A stretch of 64,000 nt of DNA from Streptococcus tangpeifui (GTDB lineage: Bacteria > Bacillota > Bacilli > Lactobacillales > Streptococcaceae). Under the pieces are notes generated by a model. The model searched no databases, was not told where the DNA came from, and was given only the letters and a program-made list of their open reading frames with translations. Below are positions 41,261 to 50,963 of this stretch, piece after piece. The stretch's first letter is position 1, and each line of letters starts with the position of its first letter. The stretch is from NCBI RefSeq assembly GCF_011038795.1, contig NZ_JAAKDU010000010.1, positions 1 to 64,000 on the forward strand, read 5' to 3'. Position numbers and translations under genes: made by a program.

Positions 41261-42538
41261 TTACAAAGTCTTGAGTATTTGTTTAATCTTCTTGATTTCT
41301 CCCACTAGTGTTTGATTATTGGCTAGATAAAGATAGGGGAGCTCATGCTGGTCAACTCTTGTGGATGAATCCAGCGTTTGGATGCCTCTTTCTTTAAAAC
41401 GTCCTAATTTGAATTTCTTTGGTAGTTCAATACTAATATGCTTAGGACCAATTTGGCAGTTTAAATAATCAGGTAAATTCTGACAGAGCGCTGTGGCCTG
41501 ATCCAGACGTTGATCAAAGAAGTTCTTGAGCTGACTAAGATTTTTAGCAAACATACCGTTATCTAAATACAGGGATAGAGCCTTCTGCATTATCAGGCTA
41601 GTATCGTAATCCATCAATTTTTTGTAGGCAAGGAAATCGTTCATGATCCTTTGTGGCAAAACGGACATCCCTAATCGCAAAGCTGGAAAGAGGGTAGTTG
41701 AAAAAGATTTGAGGTAAATAACACGCTCATGGGTATCGTAGTAATGTAAAGGTAGATTTTCAGATTTTGTAAAATCGCCCATATAGTCATCTTCGATAAT
41801 ATAGACATCATAGCGCTGGGCCAAATCAACTAGAGCTTGTTTTTCTTGGGAACTATAGGAGAGGCCTAGAGGGTTGGAGATTCTTGGGATAGTATAAAAA
41901 AATTTGATAGGATGGCTTTGAAAGAATTTTTCTAGTTGCTCTAGGTCGAGGCCAGAAAAATCTCTCTCAATTGTTAGATAAGGCAAGCCTTGCTCTCTCA
42001 CTAGACTATTCATTCGATGATAAGTGGGCTGTTCTAGAAGAATAACTGATTTTTGGTTGGGAAATGCCATCTGAGTTAGAATATAAAGGGCTTGCTGAGT
42101 TCCCGAGGTAACTACTAGATTTTCCACCTTGCTGTAAATATCCTGTTCAAGAAGGTGGTTCTGCAGGGATCTTAACAGTTCAGCTAACCCCTCCTGACGC
42201 TGATAGTAGTTGAAGAGATAATTTTCTCGCCCAACAAGAGTTTCAGATAAGCAGATTTTAAAGTCTTGGTAGGCTAGCTTATTATAGGCCGCAAGGCTAA
42301 TCGCCAGATTGTCGCCGTCTTGATCCTTACCCTCTAAAACATAGTAGCCGCTTTTTGGGACAGCGTAAATCAGATTTTGGTATTTGAGTTCAAGGAGGGC
42401 TCGCTGGGCTGTGTCCTTGCTACAGCCGTAAGTTTGACTCAGTTTGCGGATCGAGGGCAGTTTCTCGCCCTTTTTGAATTGTCCGCTTCTGATGGCTTGG
42501 GCTAGGCTTTGGTAAAGAGTTTGAAATTTACTAGGCAT
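41261..42538 (-). CDS. MocR/PdxR-type regulator (GntR HTH fused to aminotransferase)
   Basis: The 425-residue product has an N-terminal winged helix (residues 1-70, with GEKLPSIRKLSQTYGCSKDT) and a fold-type I aminotransferase-like domain with the cofactor lysine in YLKSFSTTLFPALRLG near 270. MocR proteins of this kind bind pyridoxal phosphate and control vitamin B6 genes; PdxR is the best-known member. It diverges from an ECF S-component gene, with one shared symmetric promoter between them, so B6-responsive control of uptake is the likely role. The effector assignment is inference. Confidence 0.85.
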   Translation of the reverse strand: MPSKFQTLYQSLAQAIRSGQFKKGEKLPSIRKLSQTYGCSKDTAQRALLELKYQNLIYAVPKSGYYVLEGKDQDGDNLAISLAAYNKLAYQDFKICLSETLVGRENYLFNYYQRQEGLAELLRSLQNHLLEQDIYSKVENLVVTSGTQQALYILTQMAFPNQKSVILLEQPTYHRMNSLVREQGLPYLTIERDFSGLDLEQLEKFFQSHPIKFFYTIPRISNPLGLSYSSQEKQALVDLAQRYDVYIIEDDYMGDFTKSENLPLHYYDTHERVIYLKSFSTTLFPALRLGMSVLPQRIMNDFLAYKKLMDYDTSLIMQKALSLYLDNGMFAKNLSQLKNFFDQRLDQATALCQNLPDYLNCQIGPKHISIELPKKFKLGRFKERGIQTLDSSTRVDQHELPYLYLANNQTLVGEIKKIKQILKTL

Positions 42539-42570
42539 AATCTGTCCCCATACAGTTTTAGAATAAGACT

Positions 42571-42600
42571 ATTGTAACTTAATTGTGCTTGTCTTACAAT
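42571..42600. promoter_or_regulatory. Symmetric divergent promoter / operator between mocR and the ECF gene
   Basis: The 7-bp inverted repeat ATTGTAA (42571-42577) and TTACAAT (42594-42600) forms, on each strand, a -35 TTGTAA and a -10 TACAAT with exactly 17 bp between. Both genes can therefore be read from overlapping, face-to-face promoters, and the same arms can serve as a dimer operator. Confidence 0.6.
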
Positions 42601-42656
42601 GGGAAACATTAAGAGGGACACGATAATGAGGTCCTTTATCAAATGAGGTGATGCTG

Positions 42657-43163
42657 ATGTCAACGAAAAGAATTACACTTGCAGCGCTCTTTATGGCTTT
42701 GGTTATTATTTTGAGCTCGTCCTATCTGTCAGTGCCAGTTCCTGGCGGTCATTTTTATATTAATGGTATTGTGATCTGTCTGGTAGGTCTGCTTTTCCCA
42801 CCGACTGAGAGTGTCATAGTTGCTGGAATTGGTTCCTTTATTGGTGACTTTCTTTTTTATCCAACTCCAATGTTTGTAACCCTGATTAGTCACAGTTTTC
42901 AGGTTCTGGTTATCAGTCTTTTAGTCAAGCAGTCGTATGAGAAGTTGTCTAAAAGCCGATTTTTTACAGGTCTGATTTTGGGTGGTATCCTTAATGTAAT
43001 TGGTTATTTTCTGGGGCGGAGTTTTCTTTATGCCAATCTGCCGACAGCTCTTTTGAAGTTGCCTTTTGACAGTCTGGCAGTTGTTTTGTCCATCTTAATT
43101 GTTTACTTTATTTACTACCATACTCGATTTGTCGCTATGTTTAAGCAGGCTTGGGAAAATTGA
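42657..43163 (+). CDS. ECF transporter S-component, probably for vitamin B6 (PdxU-like)
   Basis: The 168-residue hydrophobic protein has about five to six membrane segments and the S-component N-terminus STKRITLAALFMALVIILSS. The Tyr/Gly-rich segment PVPGGHFYINGIVICLVGLL resembles ECF vitamin-binding subunits. A MocR/PdxR-type gene diverging from it points to pyridoxine or a related substrate; thiamine precursors are the main alternative. GAGGTG is 6 nt before ATG 42657, which decides the start among three nearby codons. Confidence 0.7.
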   Translation: MSTKRITLAALFMALVIILSSSYLSVPVPGGHFYINGIVICLVGLLFPPTESVIVAGIGSFIGDFLFYPTPMFVTLISHSFQVLVISLLVKQSYEKLSKSRFFTGLILGGILNVIGYFLGRSFLYANLPTALLKLPFDSLAVVLSILIVYFIYYHTRFVAMFKQAWEN

Positions 43164-43177
43164 GTGAGAAATAGGAG

Positions 43178-43209
43178 GAGTGATTGTTTCAAGGATCACT
43201 TCTTTTTTT
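43178..43209 (+). terminator. Terminator after the ECF gene
   Basis: GAGTGAT pairs with ATCACTT around a 10-nt loop and is followed by seven T, about 15 bp after the stop. Confidence 0.8.
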
Positions 43210-43295
43210 AACATGATTTTAAAGTTGTCTGTCAGGATTTTTGTCTAAATTCCATGATATAATATGACTATTATTAAAATTATTCGAGGGAAGTC

Positions 43296-44147
43296 ATGGC
43301 TACTATTCAATGGTTTCCTGGTCACATGTCAAAGGCGAGACGGCAGGTCCAGGAAAATCTCAAATTTGTAGATTTTGTAACGGTTTTGGTTGATGCCCGT
43401 CTGCCTTTATCCAGCCAAAATCCTATGCTCAATAAGATTGTCGGTGATAAGCCCAAGCTCTTGATTCTAAACAAGGTTGATTTAGCTGATCCGCTTCTAA
43501 TCAAGGAGTGGCAAACTTATTTTGAAAATCAGGATCTTAAAACCTTGCTGATCAATGCTAAAGATCAGTCGACGGTAAAAAAAGTGACGGAAGCAGCCAA
43601 GAGTCTGATGGCGGATAAGTTGGAACGATTGAAGAAGAAGGGAATTAATAAAGAGACCCTGCGAACCATGATTATTGGTATTCCTAATGCAGGTAAGTCA
43701 ACGCTGATGAACCGGCTGGCGGGCAAGAAGATTGCTGTAGTTGGTAATAAACCAGGTGTTACCAAGGGCCAGCAGTGGCTCAAGTCTAATAAAGATTTGG
43801 AAATCCTAGACACGCCGGGGATTCTCTGGCCCAAGTTTGAGGACCAGTTAGTCGGCTTGAAATTAGCCTTGACTGGCGCTATTAAGGATAATCTATTGCC
43901 TATGGATGAGGTCACGATCTTTGGTCTTAACTATTTCAAAGAAAACTACCCTGAGCGTTTAAAAGACCGCTTCAAGGGACTTGATTTGGAGCAAGAAGTG
44001 CCTGAGATGATTATGGACTTGACCCAAAAATTAGGCTTTCGTGATGATTATGATCGCTTTTACAACCTTTTTGTCAAGGAAGTTCGTGATGGCAAGTTGG
44101 GGCGTTACACGCTAGATAAGGTTAGTGATAGCAATGGCAACCATTAA
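43296..44147 (+). CDS. rbgA: Ribosome biogenesis GTPase A
   Basis: RbgA (YlqF) acts late in 50S subunit assembly. The 283-residue protein has circularly permuted GTPase motifs: NKVDL (G4) near 54, GIPNAGKST (G1) near 128, and DTPGI (G3) near 172, followed by a C-terminal rRNA-binding domain. It starts [16 protein letters not shown], the usual N-terminus. It overlaps rnhB by 14 bp, an arrangement common in streptococci. Confidence 0.95.
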   Translation: MATIQWFPGHMSKARRQVQENLKFVDFVTVLVDARLPLSSQNPMLNKIVGDKPKLLILNKVDLADPLLIKEWQTYFENQDLKTLLINAKDQSTVKKVTEAAKSLMADKLERLKKKGINKETLRTMIIGIPNAGKSTLMNRLAGKKIAVVGNKPGVTKGQQWLKSNKDLEILDTPGILWPKFEDQLVGLKLALTGAIKDNLLPMDEVTIFGLNYFKENYPERLKDRFKGLDLEQEVPEMIMDLTQKLGFRDDYDRFYNLFVKEVRDGKLGRYTLDKVSDSNGNH

Positions 44148-44901
44148 AGAAATTCAAACTCAATTAGCTGGGGTGACTGACCTAGCCAGCCCTTTTTTTG
44201 CTAGTTTGGCCGAAGATGAGCGAGTTGGCGTTCAGGCTGCTATCGAAAAACGTCAGCGAGAAATTCGGGCTGACTTAGCTGAAGATCAACGTTTGGAAGC
44301 TATGCTGACTTATGAAAAAAGGCTCTATGCGCGTGGTCTTGAGTTGATTGCTGGCATTGATGAGGTTGGCCGCGGTCCTCTGGCTGGGCCTGTTGTGGCG
44401 GCTGCTGTTATCCTACCGAAGAATTGTAAAATCAAGGGTCTAAATGACAGTAAAAAGATTCCTAAAAAGAAACACCAAGAAATTTATGACCAAGTCATGG
44501 AACAAGCCTTGGCAGTCGGTCTTGGTTTTAAATCCAATCAGGTTATTGATCAGGTCAACATTTATGAGGCGACTAAGCTGGCCATGAAAGAAGCAGTAGC
44601 TAAGCTAGAGGAACAACCTCAACACCTGTTAATTGATGCTATGCAATTGGATTTAGCCTTGCCTCAGACTTCAATTATTAAGGGAGATGCCAATAGCCTG
44701 TCTATCGCTGCGGCTTCGATTGTAGCTAAGGTCACTAGAGACCGCTTGATGGCGGATTATGATAGGAAATTTCCAGGTTATGACTTTGCTCACAATGTGG
44801 GTTATGGTACTCAGACCCACTTGGAAGGCTTGCAGAAATTGGGGATAAGCCCCATTCATCGGCATAGTTTTGAACCAGTTAAATCAATGATAAATCTATA
44901 A
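44134..44901 (+). CDS. rnhB: Ribonuclease HII
   Basis: RnhB cuts RNA in RNA-DNA hybrids and removes single ribonucleotides. The 255-residue product has the catalytic motif [15 protein letters not shown] near 72 (Asp, Glu), a further Asp in LLIDAM near 170, and the family's N-terminal extension of about 70 residues. ATG 44134 ([13 protein letters not shown]) fits the family better than GTG 44125. It overlaps rbgA. Confidence 0.95.
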   Translation: MATIKEIQTQLAGVTDLASPFFASLAEDERVGVQAAIEKRQREIRADLAEDQRLEAMLTYEKRLYARGLELIAGIDEVGRGPLAGPVVAAAVILPKNCKIKGLNDSKKIPKKKHQEIYDQVMEQALAVGLGFKSNQVIDQVNIYEATKLAMKEAVAKLEEQPQHLLIDAMQLDLALPQTSIIKGDANSLSIAAASIVAKVTRDRLMADYDRKFPGYDFAHNVGYGTQTHLEGLQKLGISPIHRHSFEPVKSMINL

Positions 44902-44941
44902 TTTTTTACGAAGCAGATTGCTTCTCATTTTGGAGGTGCAC

Positions 44942-45517
44942 ATGGATATAGAAGAGTTTCGGCAGGCTTTAAATGAAAGTTCCATTATTCAGGCGGGATC
45001 TGAATTAGCTGCAGAATTTCACGCTTATGGTCAACGGGCTTTAACCATCACTAGTCGGATGAACGGTTCCTATCACAAGCCAGAAGAGATTGTTACTTTG
45101 ATGAAGGAGTTGACGGAACAAGCAGTACCGGATAATTTGCGGATTTTTCCGCCATTTTCAACGGATTGTGGTATTAATATTAAATTTGGACAAAATGTCT
45201 TCATCAATGCTGGCTGTCGTTTTCAAGATCAGGGTGGTATTAGCATTGGCGATAATTGTCTAATTGGTCATAATGTGGTTCTAGCGACTCTTAACCATGA
45301 TTTGCAGCCCAGTCGTAGAGGGAATCTCTACCTAGCTCCTATTAAGATTGGCAAAGATGTTTGGATTGGGTCCAATGTTACAATCACGCAAGGAGTGACC
45401 ATCGGGGATGGAGCAGTAATTGCTGCGGGAGCTGTGGTAAATCGAGATGTTCCTGCGAATACGGTTGTTGGCGGCGTACCAGCTCGGCACATTAAAAAAA
45501 TCGAGCGAGAAGATTAA
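44942..45517 (+). CDS. Maltose/galactoside O-acetyltransferase family protein
   Basis: The 191-residue product has a short helical N-terminus and a left-handed beta-helix built from hexapeptide repeats (for example [21 protein letters not shown] with its catalytic His near 110, then [20 protein letters not shown]). It belongs to the LacA/Maa/NodL acetyltransferases that use acetyl-CoA. The sugar substrate cannot be told. GGAGGTG directly before ATG 44942 sets the start. It lies 43 bp before a related but longer protein. Confidence 0.85.
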   Translation: MDIEEFRQALNESSIIQAGSELAAEFHAYGQRALTITSRMNGSYHKPEEIVTLMKELTEQAVPDNLRIFPPFSTDCGINIKFGQNVFINAGCRFQDQGGISIGDNCLIGHNVVLATLNHDLQPSRRGNLYLAPIKIGKDVWIGSNVTITQGVTIGDGAVIAAGAVVNRDVPANTVVGGVPARHIKKIERED

Positions 45518-45559
45518 ATGAGTAAGGCGAATCAGGCTTGATGATGAAGTGAGAATAGT

Positions 45560-47047
45560 ATGGGAACAGTAACGGAACGTGAGAAAATGTTGGCGGGGCG
45601 ACTCTATGATGCCTCCGACCCAGAATTAGTTGATTTACGTCAGCAGGCTAGGGTCATTACGCGGATGTTCAATGCCGAGGAAGATGAGGAGCAGGCTCAA
45701 GCCCTGCTCAAGACTTTCTTTGGCAAAACAGGGCAAAATATCACTGTTAATCCGCGCTTTGTTTGTGATTACGGTAGCAATATTTATGTTGGGGAAAATT
45801 TTTATGCCAACTATAATTGTACCTTTTTAGATGTTTGTGAAATTCGAATTGGCGATAATGTCATGTTTGGCCCCAATTGTCAGCTTCTGACAGCCCTTCA
45901 TCCATTAGAGGCAGAAGAACGTATCAAGGGTAAGGAATTTGGCAGTCCAATTACCATTGGTGATAATGTCTGGTGCGGTGGCGGTTCGACCATTCTACCG
46001 GGTGTGACCTTAGGAGATAATGTAGTTGTTGGAGCCGGTTCTGTGGTCACCAAATCTTTTGGTGACAATGTGGTTATCGCTGGAAATCCGGCTCAGGTCA
46101 TTAAGGACTTGACAGAAACGAGTTGTTTGGCCATTGATATCGGTGGCAGTGCTATCAAGCACGCTCTGATTGATGAGCAGCTGACTCTTACGCAAGAAGG
46201 ACAAGTACCAACACCGGCTAGTTTGGAAGAATTTTGGACCAGTTTGACAGCTATTGTTGAGCAATATCAGGATGAGATTAAGGCCATTGCCATTTCTTGC
46301 CCGGGAGAAATTAGTAAGAATGGTCGGGTTTATCGTGGCGGTCTTATTCCTTATTTGAAAAATGTTCCCCTAGCCAAACACCTGTCTGAACAATTTTCAA
46401 TGCCAGTGACAGTTCTCAATGATGCCAATGCAGCTGCTCTGGCAGAGACCAAGTCAGGTGTTCTCAAAGACAGTTCTTGCGGGGCGATTCTTGTTTTAGG
46501 AACTGGTGTCGGTTTAGGTGTGGTTTCTGAGAATCATCTGGTGACTTTTCCGTCACGCGATTTGCGGCCTAGTGCCCAAGACTTTCGTTCTAACGATGAG
46601 TCAGTCTGGCGTCAGATCAGTCATACCTTAGAGCTTAATCGGATTGGGATTGAGAGCCTATTTTCCAATGCTGGTTCAGCGGTTAAGTTTGTTGAGGACG
46701 CTAGCCGACTGTTGGGGCTTAAAGAGGCTGATGGTAAACAAGTTTTCCAAGCTTTGGAAGAAGAACCGTCAGGAGCTTTGCAGGAACTTTTTGAAACCTA
46801 TTGTCGAGACATTGCCTATCTTGTGCTCAACCTCCAGACTTTCCTTAAGGTGGAAAACTTAGCCATCGGTGGCGGAATCAGTAGACAGCCACTTTTAGTT
46901 AAGACGATCAATGAGCAATATGATAAGCTCTTCACCAGTGTTCTTGCCTTCCAGCATTTTGAACAGTTAGAAATTGAAGCAGCTGTTAATGGTAATGATG
47001 CCAATCTCATCGGTGCTTACCTTCACCTGATGGCCAATCGAAAATAG
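45560..47047 (+). CDS. Fusion of a sugar O-acetyltransferase and a ROK-family kinase
   Basis: One uninterrupted frame encodes 495 residues. Residues 1-190 are a maltose-acetyltransferase-like domain (EREKMLAGRLYDASDPEL N-terminus, hexapeptide helix, CQLLTALHPLEAEER with the catalytic His). Residues 193-495 are a ROK kinase domain: phosphate loop AIDIGGSAIKH, catalytic VLNDANAAALAE near 293, and LGTGVGLGVV near 315. The ROK zinc motif CxCGxxGC is absent. ROK kinases phosphorylate glucose, N-acetylmannosamine, beta-glucosides and others. A two-step sugar modification is possible but unproven. The ribosome site (GTGAGA) is weak. The preceding gene is a stand-alone relative of the N-terminal half. 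Confidence 0.85.
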   Translation: MGTVTEREKMLAGRLYDASDPELVDLRQQARVITRMFNAEEDEEQAQALLKTFFGKTGQNITVNPRFVCDYGSNIYVGENFYANYNCTFLDVCEIRIGDNVMFGPNCQLLTALHPLEAEERIKGKEFGSPITIGDNVWCGGGSTILPGVTLGDNVVVGAGSVVTKSFGDNVVIAGNPAQVIKDLTETSCLAIDIGGSAIKHALIDEQLTLTQEGQVPTPASLEEFWTSLTAIVEQYQDEIKAIAISCPGEISKNGRVYRGGLIPYLKNVPLAKHLSEQFSMPVTVLNDANAAALAETKSGVLKDSSCGAILVLGTGVGLGVVSENHLVTFPSRDLRPSAQDFRSNDESVWRQISHTLELNRIGIESLFSNAGSAVKFVEDASRLLGLKEADGKQVFQALEEEPSGALQELFETYCRDIAYLVLNLQTFLKVENLAIGGGISRQPLLVKTINEQYDKLFTSVLAFQHFEQLEIEAAVNGNDANLIGAYLHLMANRK

Positions 47048-47100
47048 CAGTAAAAGCTCTTATTTCACAAAGCCAAACTATTATTTTTTTCTATTAATAT

Positions 47101-47526
47101 GTATATGGTTTTTAGAGAGTAGGACAAACAGCCATGATAGCTTAGCCCTCACCCACAAAGCATTGTAATCTCTGAAGATTACGTATAAAAATCGTAAATT
47201 GTGATAAAATCACGACTTTGATTTTCTTCGCTCTTCCATTTTAAGGCTCAGAGCTCTGCCACTCTCCTGTTTTTTAGGTGGCAGGCTTTAGCAGTCTATC
47301 CCCAGACTGCCAAAGTCCACTGGAGCATTTTGACACTTGCTTTGCAAGTTTTATTTCCCTTTATTTCCCGATTAAAAAGCTCTACCAGAGCTTTTTAACC
47401 CACCTCCGCACAGTTGATTAGGATGGCCGCTAGCCATTGCAGAGTAAGGCTTAGAACCTTATCAACCACTGCGTCAAACTGTTATTACTGCAAAAAATAG
47501 AAGGTTGGAATACTTTTTCCCAACCT
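47101..47526 (-). repeat. Structured intergenic repeat, copy D (inverted) with extra modules
   Basis: Between 47240 and 47420 the minus strand matches the middle of copy B: a block ending in GCAAAGCAAGTGTC, a hairpin TTAAAAAGCTCT/AGAGCTTTTTAA, and a perfect GGGGA-loop hairpin (arms 47291-47297 and 47304-47310). A 38-nt piece at 47154-47191, with a GTAATC/GATTAC hairpin, recurs at 52958-52995. The piece at 47452-47523, in plus orientation, recurs at 236-305 and ends in an AGGTTGG/CCAACCT stem with TTTT. No gene is supported in 47048-47556. Confidence 0.65.
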
Positions 47527-47556
47527 CTTTTCGTATTAATAGGTAGAGGTGATTTT

Positions 47557-48396
47557 ATGAATAATTTTGAGCTCTTTAAACTCAAACAGGCTGGTTTGAC
47601 TAATCTGCAGATTATCAATATTCTGGACTATCAAAAAGAAGTTGGCAAATCTCTGTCCTTGCGGGATATGGCTGTCGTCTCCCAAACCAGCAAGGCAGGT
47701 CATTTCATGGAAAGTTACAAGCATTTAGACCTCAAATACCTTCGCCAACAGTTTAATCAATTTCCTTCCCTATCTATTTTGGATAAGGAATATCCTGAAA
47801 ATTTAGCCCAAATCTACAATCCGCCTGTCCTCCTCTTTTACCAGGGGGACTTAACCCTTTTGGACGCTCCCAAGCTTTCTATTGTGGGGTCACGAGATTG
47901 CACAAATCTTGGGACTAAGTCTGTCCAAAAAATTGTTAGAGAATTGGCAAATCATTTTGTCATTGTTTCCGGCTTGGCTAGGGGTATTGACACAGGAGCC
48001 CACATTGCCTGCTTGAAAAATGGTGGGAAAAGTATTGCTGTTATCGGGACGGGATTGGATATTTTCTATCCAAAAGAAAATCATGATTTGCAGGAATATT
48101 TGGCCAAACACCATCTAGTCTTGACTGAATATGAACCTGGCCAGCAGCCCTTGAAATTCCATTTCCCCGAGCGTAATCGGATTATTGCAGGTCTCTCTCA
48201 AGGAACGGTTGTTGTTGAAGCCAAGCAAAGATCGGGTAGTTTGATTACTTGCGAACGGGCCATGGAAGAAGGGCGCGATGTCTTTGCTGTACCAGGTAAT
48301 ATTCTGGATGGGCGTTCCGACGGTTGTCATCATCTGATTCAGGAAGGAGCCAAGTGCATCATGACTGGTTTGGATATTTTGGAAGAATTTGATTAA
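47557..48396 (+). CDS. dprA: DNA processing protein DprA
   Basis: DprA loads RecA on incoming single-stranded DNA during natural transformation. The 279-residue product has the Rossmann-like core with VGSRDCTNLG near 110, SGLARGIDTGAH near 140, and GNILDGRSDGCHHLI near 248. No upstream competence (cin) box TACGAATA is evident to me in the repeat-filled 5' region; a degenerate one could be missed. A GAGGTG lies about 7 nt before ATG 47557. Confidence 0.94.
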   Translation: MNNFELFKLKQAGLTNLQIINILDYQKEVGKSLSLRDMAVVSQTSKAGHFMESYKHLDLKYLRQQFNQFPSLSILDKEYPENLAQIYNPPVLLFYQGDLTLLDAPKLSIVGSRDCTNLGTKSVQKIVRELANHFVIVSGLARGIDTGAHIACLKNGGKSIAVIGTGLDIFYPKENHDLQEYLAKHHLVLTEYEPGQQPLKFHFPERNRIIAGLSQGTVVVEAKQRSGSLITCERAMEEGRDVFAVPGNILDGRSDGCHHLIQEGAKCIMTGLDILEEFD

Positions 48397-48398
48397 AG

Positions 48399-48424
48399 GA
48401 GACAGGTTTTGACTTGTCTCTTTT
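48399..48424 (+). terminator. dprA terminator
   Basis: GGAGACAGG pairs with CTTGTCTC (G-U allowed) around TTTTGA, followed by TTTT, directly after the dprA stop. Confidence 0.75.
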
Positions 48425-48573
48425 AATATTCAAAAAATAGAATTTTGTAGTAACTGGGTTTTAGTCGTTTCTAATTTAGTTTGTAGGCTCCGTTTTGCCT
48501 TAAGGAGCGCCTTTTCTTTTCTCTTGGTTAAACTGTTGACCTTTTGCATTTTCCTATAGGAGAAAGTTTTTTA

Positions 48574-48602
48574 TTGACAGCCCCTAAAAAGTAAGTTATC
48601 AT
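48574..48602 (+). promoter_or_regulatory. topA promoter
   Basis: TTGACA (48574-48579), exactly 17 bp, and TATCAT (48597-48602) form a near-consensus promoter. The -10 covers the upstream ATG at 48601, which therefore cannot be the start of topA. Confidence 0.75.
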
Positions 48603-48639
48603 GCTAGAAGTTTATTCGAAAATTGAGGGAGTGATGCTG

Positions 48640-50784
48640 ATGGCAGTAGCAACCAAGGCTAAAACTGGCAAACAAACAACAAGCAAAAAAGCTACTAGTA
48701 AAGGAAGGAAGCGGGCAACCCCCAAGAAAAACTTGGTTATTGTTGAGTCGCCGGCCAAAGCTAAAACCATTGAGAAGTATCTGGGGCGAAGCTACAAAGT
48801 GGTAGCTTCTGTTGGACATATTCGGGATTTGAAGAAGTCTTCCATGTCCATTGATTTTGACAATAATTATGAACCGCAATACATTAATATTCGTGGCAAG
48901 GGTCCGCTGATTAATGACTTAAAAAAAGAAGCTAAGAAGGCCAAACAAGTTTTTCTGGCTAGTGACCCGGATCGTGAAGGAGAAGCTATTTCTTGGCATT
49001 TAGCCCACATTCTGGACTTGGATGAAAAAGACAAAAATCGGGTAGTTTTTAATGAAATTACTAAGGATGCTGTCAAAAATGCCTTCATTGAGCCAAGGGC
49101 TATTGATATGGATTTGGTTGATGCCCAACAAGCCCGTCGGGTTTTAGATCGTATTGTTGGTTATTCTATCTCTCCGCTTTTGTGGAAGAAGGTCAAGAAA
49201 GGACTGTCTGCTGGTCGGGTTCAGTCTGTTGCTCTCAAACTGATTATTGATCGCGAAAATGAAATCAAGGCATTTAAACCTCAAGAATATTGGACCATTG
49301 ACGGGACTTTCAAGAAGGGCAACAAGAAGTTTCAAGCTAATTTTTATGGCCTTGATGGTAAGAAGTTAAAGCTGGAAACCAACGATGATGTCAAAAAGGT
49401 TCTGGCTAAGATTACCAGTGATGATTTTAACGTTGATAAGGTTGAAAAGAAGGAGCGACGTCGCAATGCTCCCCTCCCCTATACGACTTCGTCTATGCAG
49501 CAGGATGCTGCTAATAAAATTAATTTTAGAACCCGTAAAACCATGATGGTGGCCCAGCAGCTCTATGAAGGAATCAGTTTGGGGCGTGGCGGTCAGCAAG
49601 GTTTGATTACTTACATGCGTACGGATTCAACGCGTATCAGTCCCGTAGCGCAAAATGATGCAGCTGATTTTATCACGGATCGTTTTGGTGCTAAGTATTC
49701 TAAGCATGGGAGTAAAGTTCGCAATAGTTCTAGTGCTCAGGATGCCCACGAGGCCATTCGACCGTCCAGTGTTTTCAATACACCAGAGTCTATTGCTAAG
49801 TACCTCAACAAGGATCAGCTCAAACTCTATACCTTGATTTGGAATCGTTTTGTGGCCAGTCAGATGACTGCAGCAGTTTTTGATACCATGAAGGTGAGTT
49901 TGGATCAAAATGGTGTCACCTTTACAGCCAACGGAAGTCAGGTCAAGTTTGACGGTTATTTAGCTGTTTACAACGACTCTGATAAAAATAAGATGTTGCC
50001 AGATATGGCACAGGGGGATACGGTCAAGAAAGTATCTACTAGTCCTGAGCAGCACTTTACGCAGCCGCCTGCCCGTTATTCTGAAGCGACCTTGATTAAG
50101 ACATTGGAAGAAAATGGTGTTGGCCGGCCATCAACCTATGCTCCAACCCTTGAAACCATCCAGAAGCGTTACTATGTCCGTCTGGTAGCTAAACGCTTTG
50201 AACCAACCGAATTAGGAGAAATTGTCAATAATCTGATTGTCGAATTTTTCCCAGATATTGTGGATGTGGCCTTTACAGCTGAGATGGAAGACAAGCTAGA
50301 TTCCGTTGAGATTGGTAAGGAGCAGTGGCAGAGGGTTATTGATGAATTCTATAAGCCTTTTGAAAAGGAACTGGAAAAGGCTGAAGAAGGTATTGAAAAA
50401 ATTCAAATCAAGGATGAGCCTGCCGGTTTCGACTGTGACGTCTGCGGCCATCCAATGGTTATCAAACTTGGCCGTTATGGTAAGTTCTATGCCTGCAGCA
50501 ATTTTCCAGAATGTCACAATACCAAGGCTATCACTAAGGAAATTGGTGTGACTTGTCCGACCTGCGGTCAAGGGCAAGTCATCGAACGCAAGACCAAGCG
50601 CAATAGGATTTTCTATGGCTGTGACCGCTATCCTGATTGTGAATTTACTTCTTGGGATTTACCAGTTGGACGTTCCTGTCCCAAATGTGATCACTATCTT
50701 GTTGAAAAGAAGGTCCGTGGTGGCGGCAAACAGGTTATTTGCAGCAATGCCGACTGTGATTATCAAGAAGAAAAAGTGAAATAA
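48640..50784 (+). CDS. topA: DNA topoisomerase I
   Basis: TopA relaxes negative supercoils, balancing gyrase. The 714-residue type IA enzyme has a Lys/Thr-rich N-terminal tail of about 30 residues, the TOPRIM domain ([17 protein letters not shown] and [14 protein letters not shown]), the catalytic Tyr in [11 protein letters not shown] near 326, and three C-terminal zinc ribbons with CxxC pairs (CDVCG...CSNFPEC, CPTCG...CDRYPDC, CPKC...CSNADC). GAGGGAG 8 nt before ATG 48640 and the promoter position set the start. Confidence 0.95.
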   Translation: MAVATKAKTGKQTTSKKATSKGRKRATPKKNLVIVESPAKAKTIEKYLGRSYKVVASVGHIRDLKKSSMSIDFDNNYEPQYINIRGKGPLINDLKKEAKKAKQVFLASDPDREGEAISWHLAHILDLDEKDKNRVVFNEITKDAVKNAFIEPRAIDMDLVDAQQARRVLDRIVGYSISPLLWKKVKKGLSAGRVQSVALKLIIDRENEIKAFKPQEYWTIDGTFKKGNKKFQANFYGLDGKKLKLETNDDVKKVLAKITSDDFNVDKVEKKERRRNAPLPYTTSSMQQDAANKINFRTRKTMMVAQQLYEGISLGRGGQQGLITYMRTDSTRISPVAQNDAADFITDRFGAKYSKHGSKVRNSSSAQDAHEAIRPSSVFNTPESIAKYLNKDQLKLYTLIWNRFVASQMTAAVFDTMKVSLDQNGVTFTANGSQVKFDGYLAVYNDSDKNKMLPDMAQGDTVKKVSTSPEQHFTQPPARYSEATLIKTLEENGVGRPSTYAPTLETIQKRYYVRLVAKRFEPTELGEIVNNLIVEFFPDIVDVAFTAEMEDKLDSVEIGKEQWQRVIDEFYKPFEKELEKAEEGIEKIQIKDEPAGFDCDVCGHPMVIKLGRYGKFYACSNFPECHNTKAITKEIGVTCPTCGQGQVIERKTKRNRIFYGCDRYPDCEFTSWDLPVGRSCPKCDHYLVEKKVRGGGKQVICSNADCDYQEEKVK

Positions 50785-50788
50785 GTAA

Positions 50789-50816
50789 AAAAGGAGTGTG
50801 CTCTCCTTTTTTATTT
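50789..50816 (+). terminator. topA terminator
   Basis: AAAAAAGGAG and CTCCTTTTTT pair around a short loop, ending in TTTATTTT, directly after topA. Confidence 0.8.
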
Positions 50817-50963
50817 TGGAATTTGAGCTCGACCGCTGTTGTGGCTTGTAAACGGATTTGGAAGAGTTCAAATAAATTGAGCAAAATCCTTTACATAAAC
50901 TTAAAACGTGTTAAAATAGATTAGTATTCATTATTGAAAAAAGCTAAAACAAAGGAGTTAACA

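Noticed and set aside
42571..42600. A transposon end or attachment site at the 7-bp inverted repeat
   Set aside because: The arms coincide exactly with -35 and -10 elements of divergent promoters, a simpler explanation.
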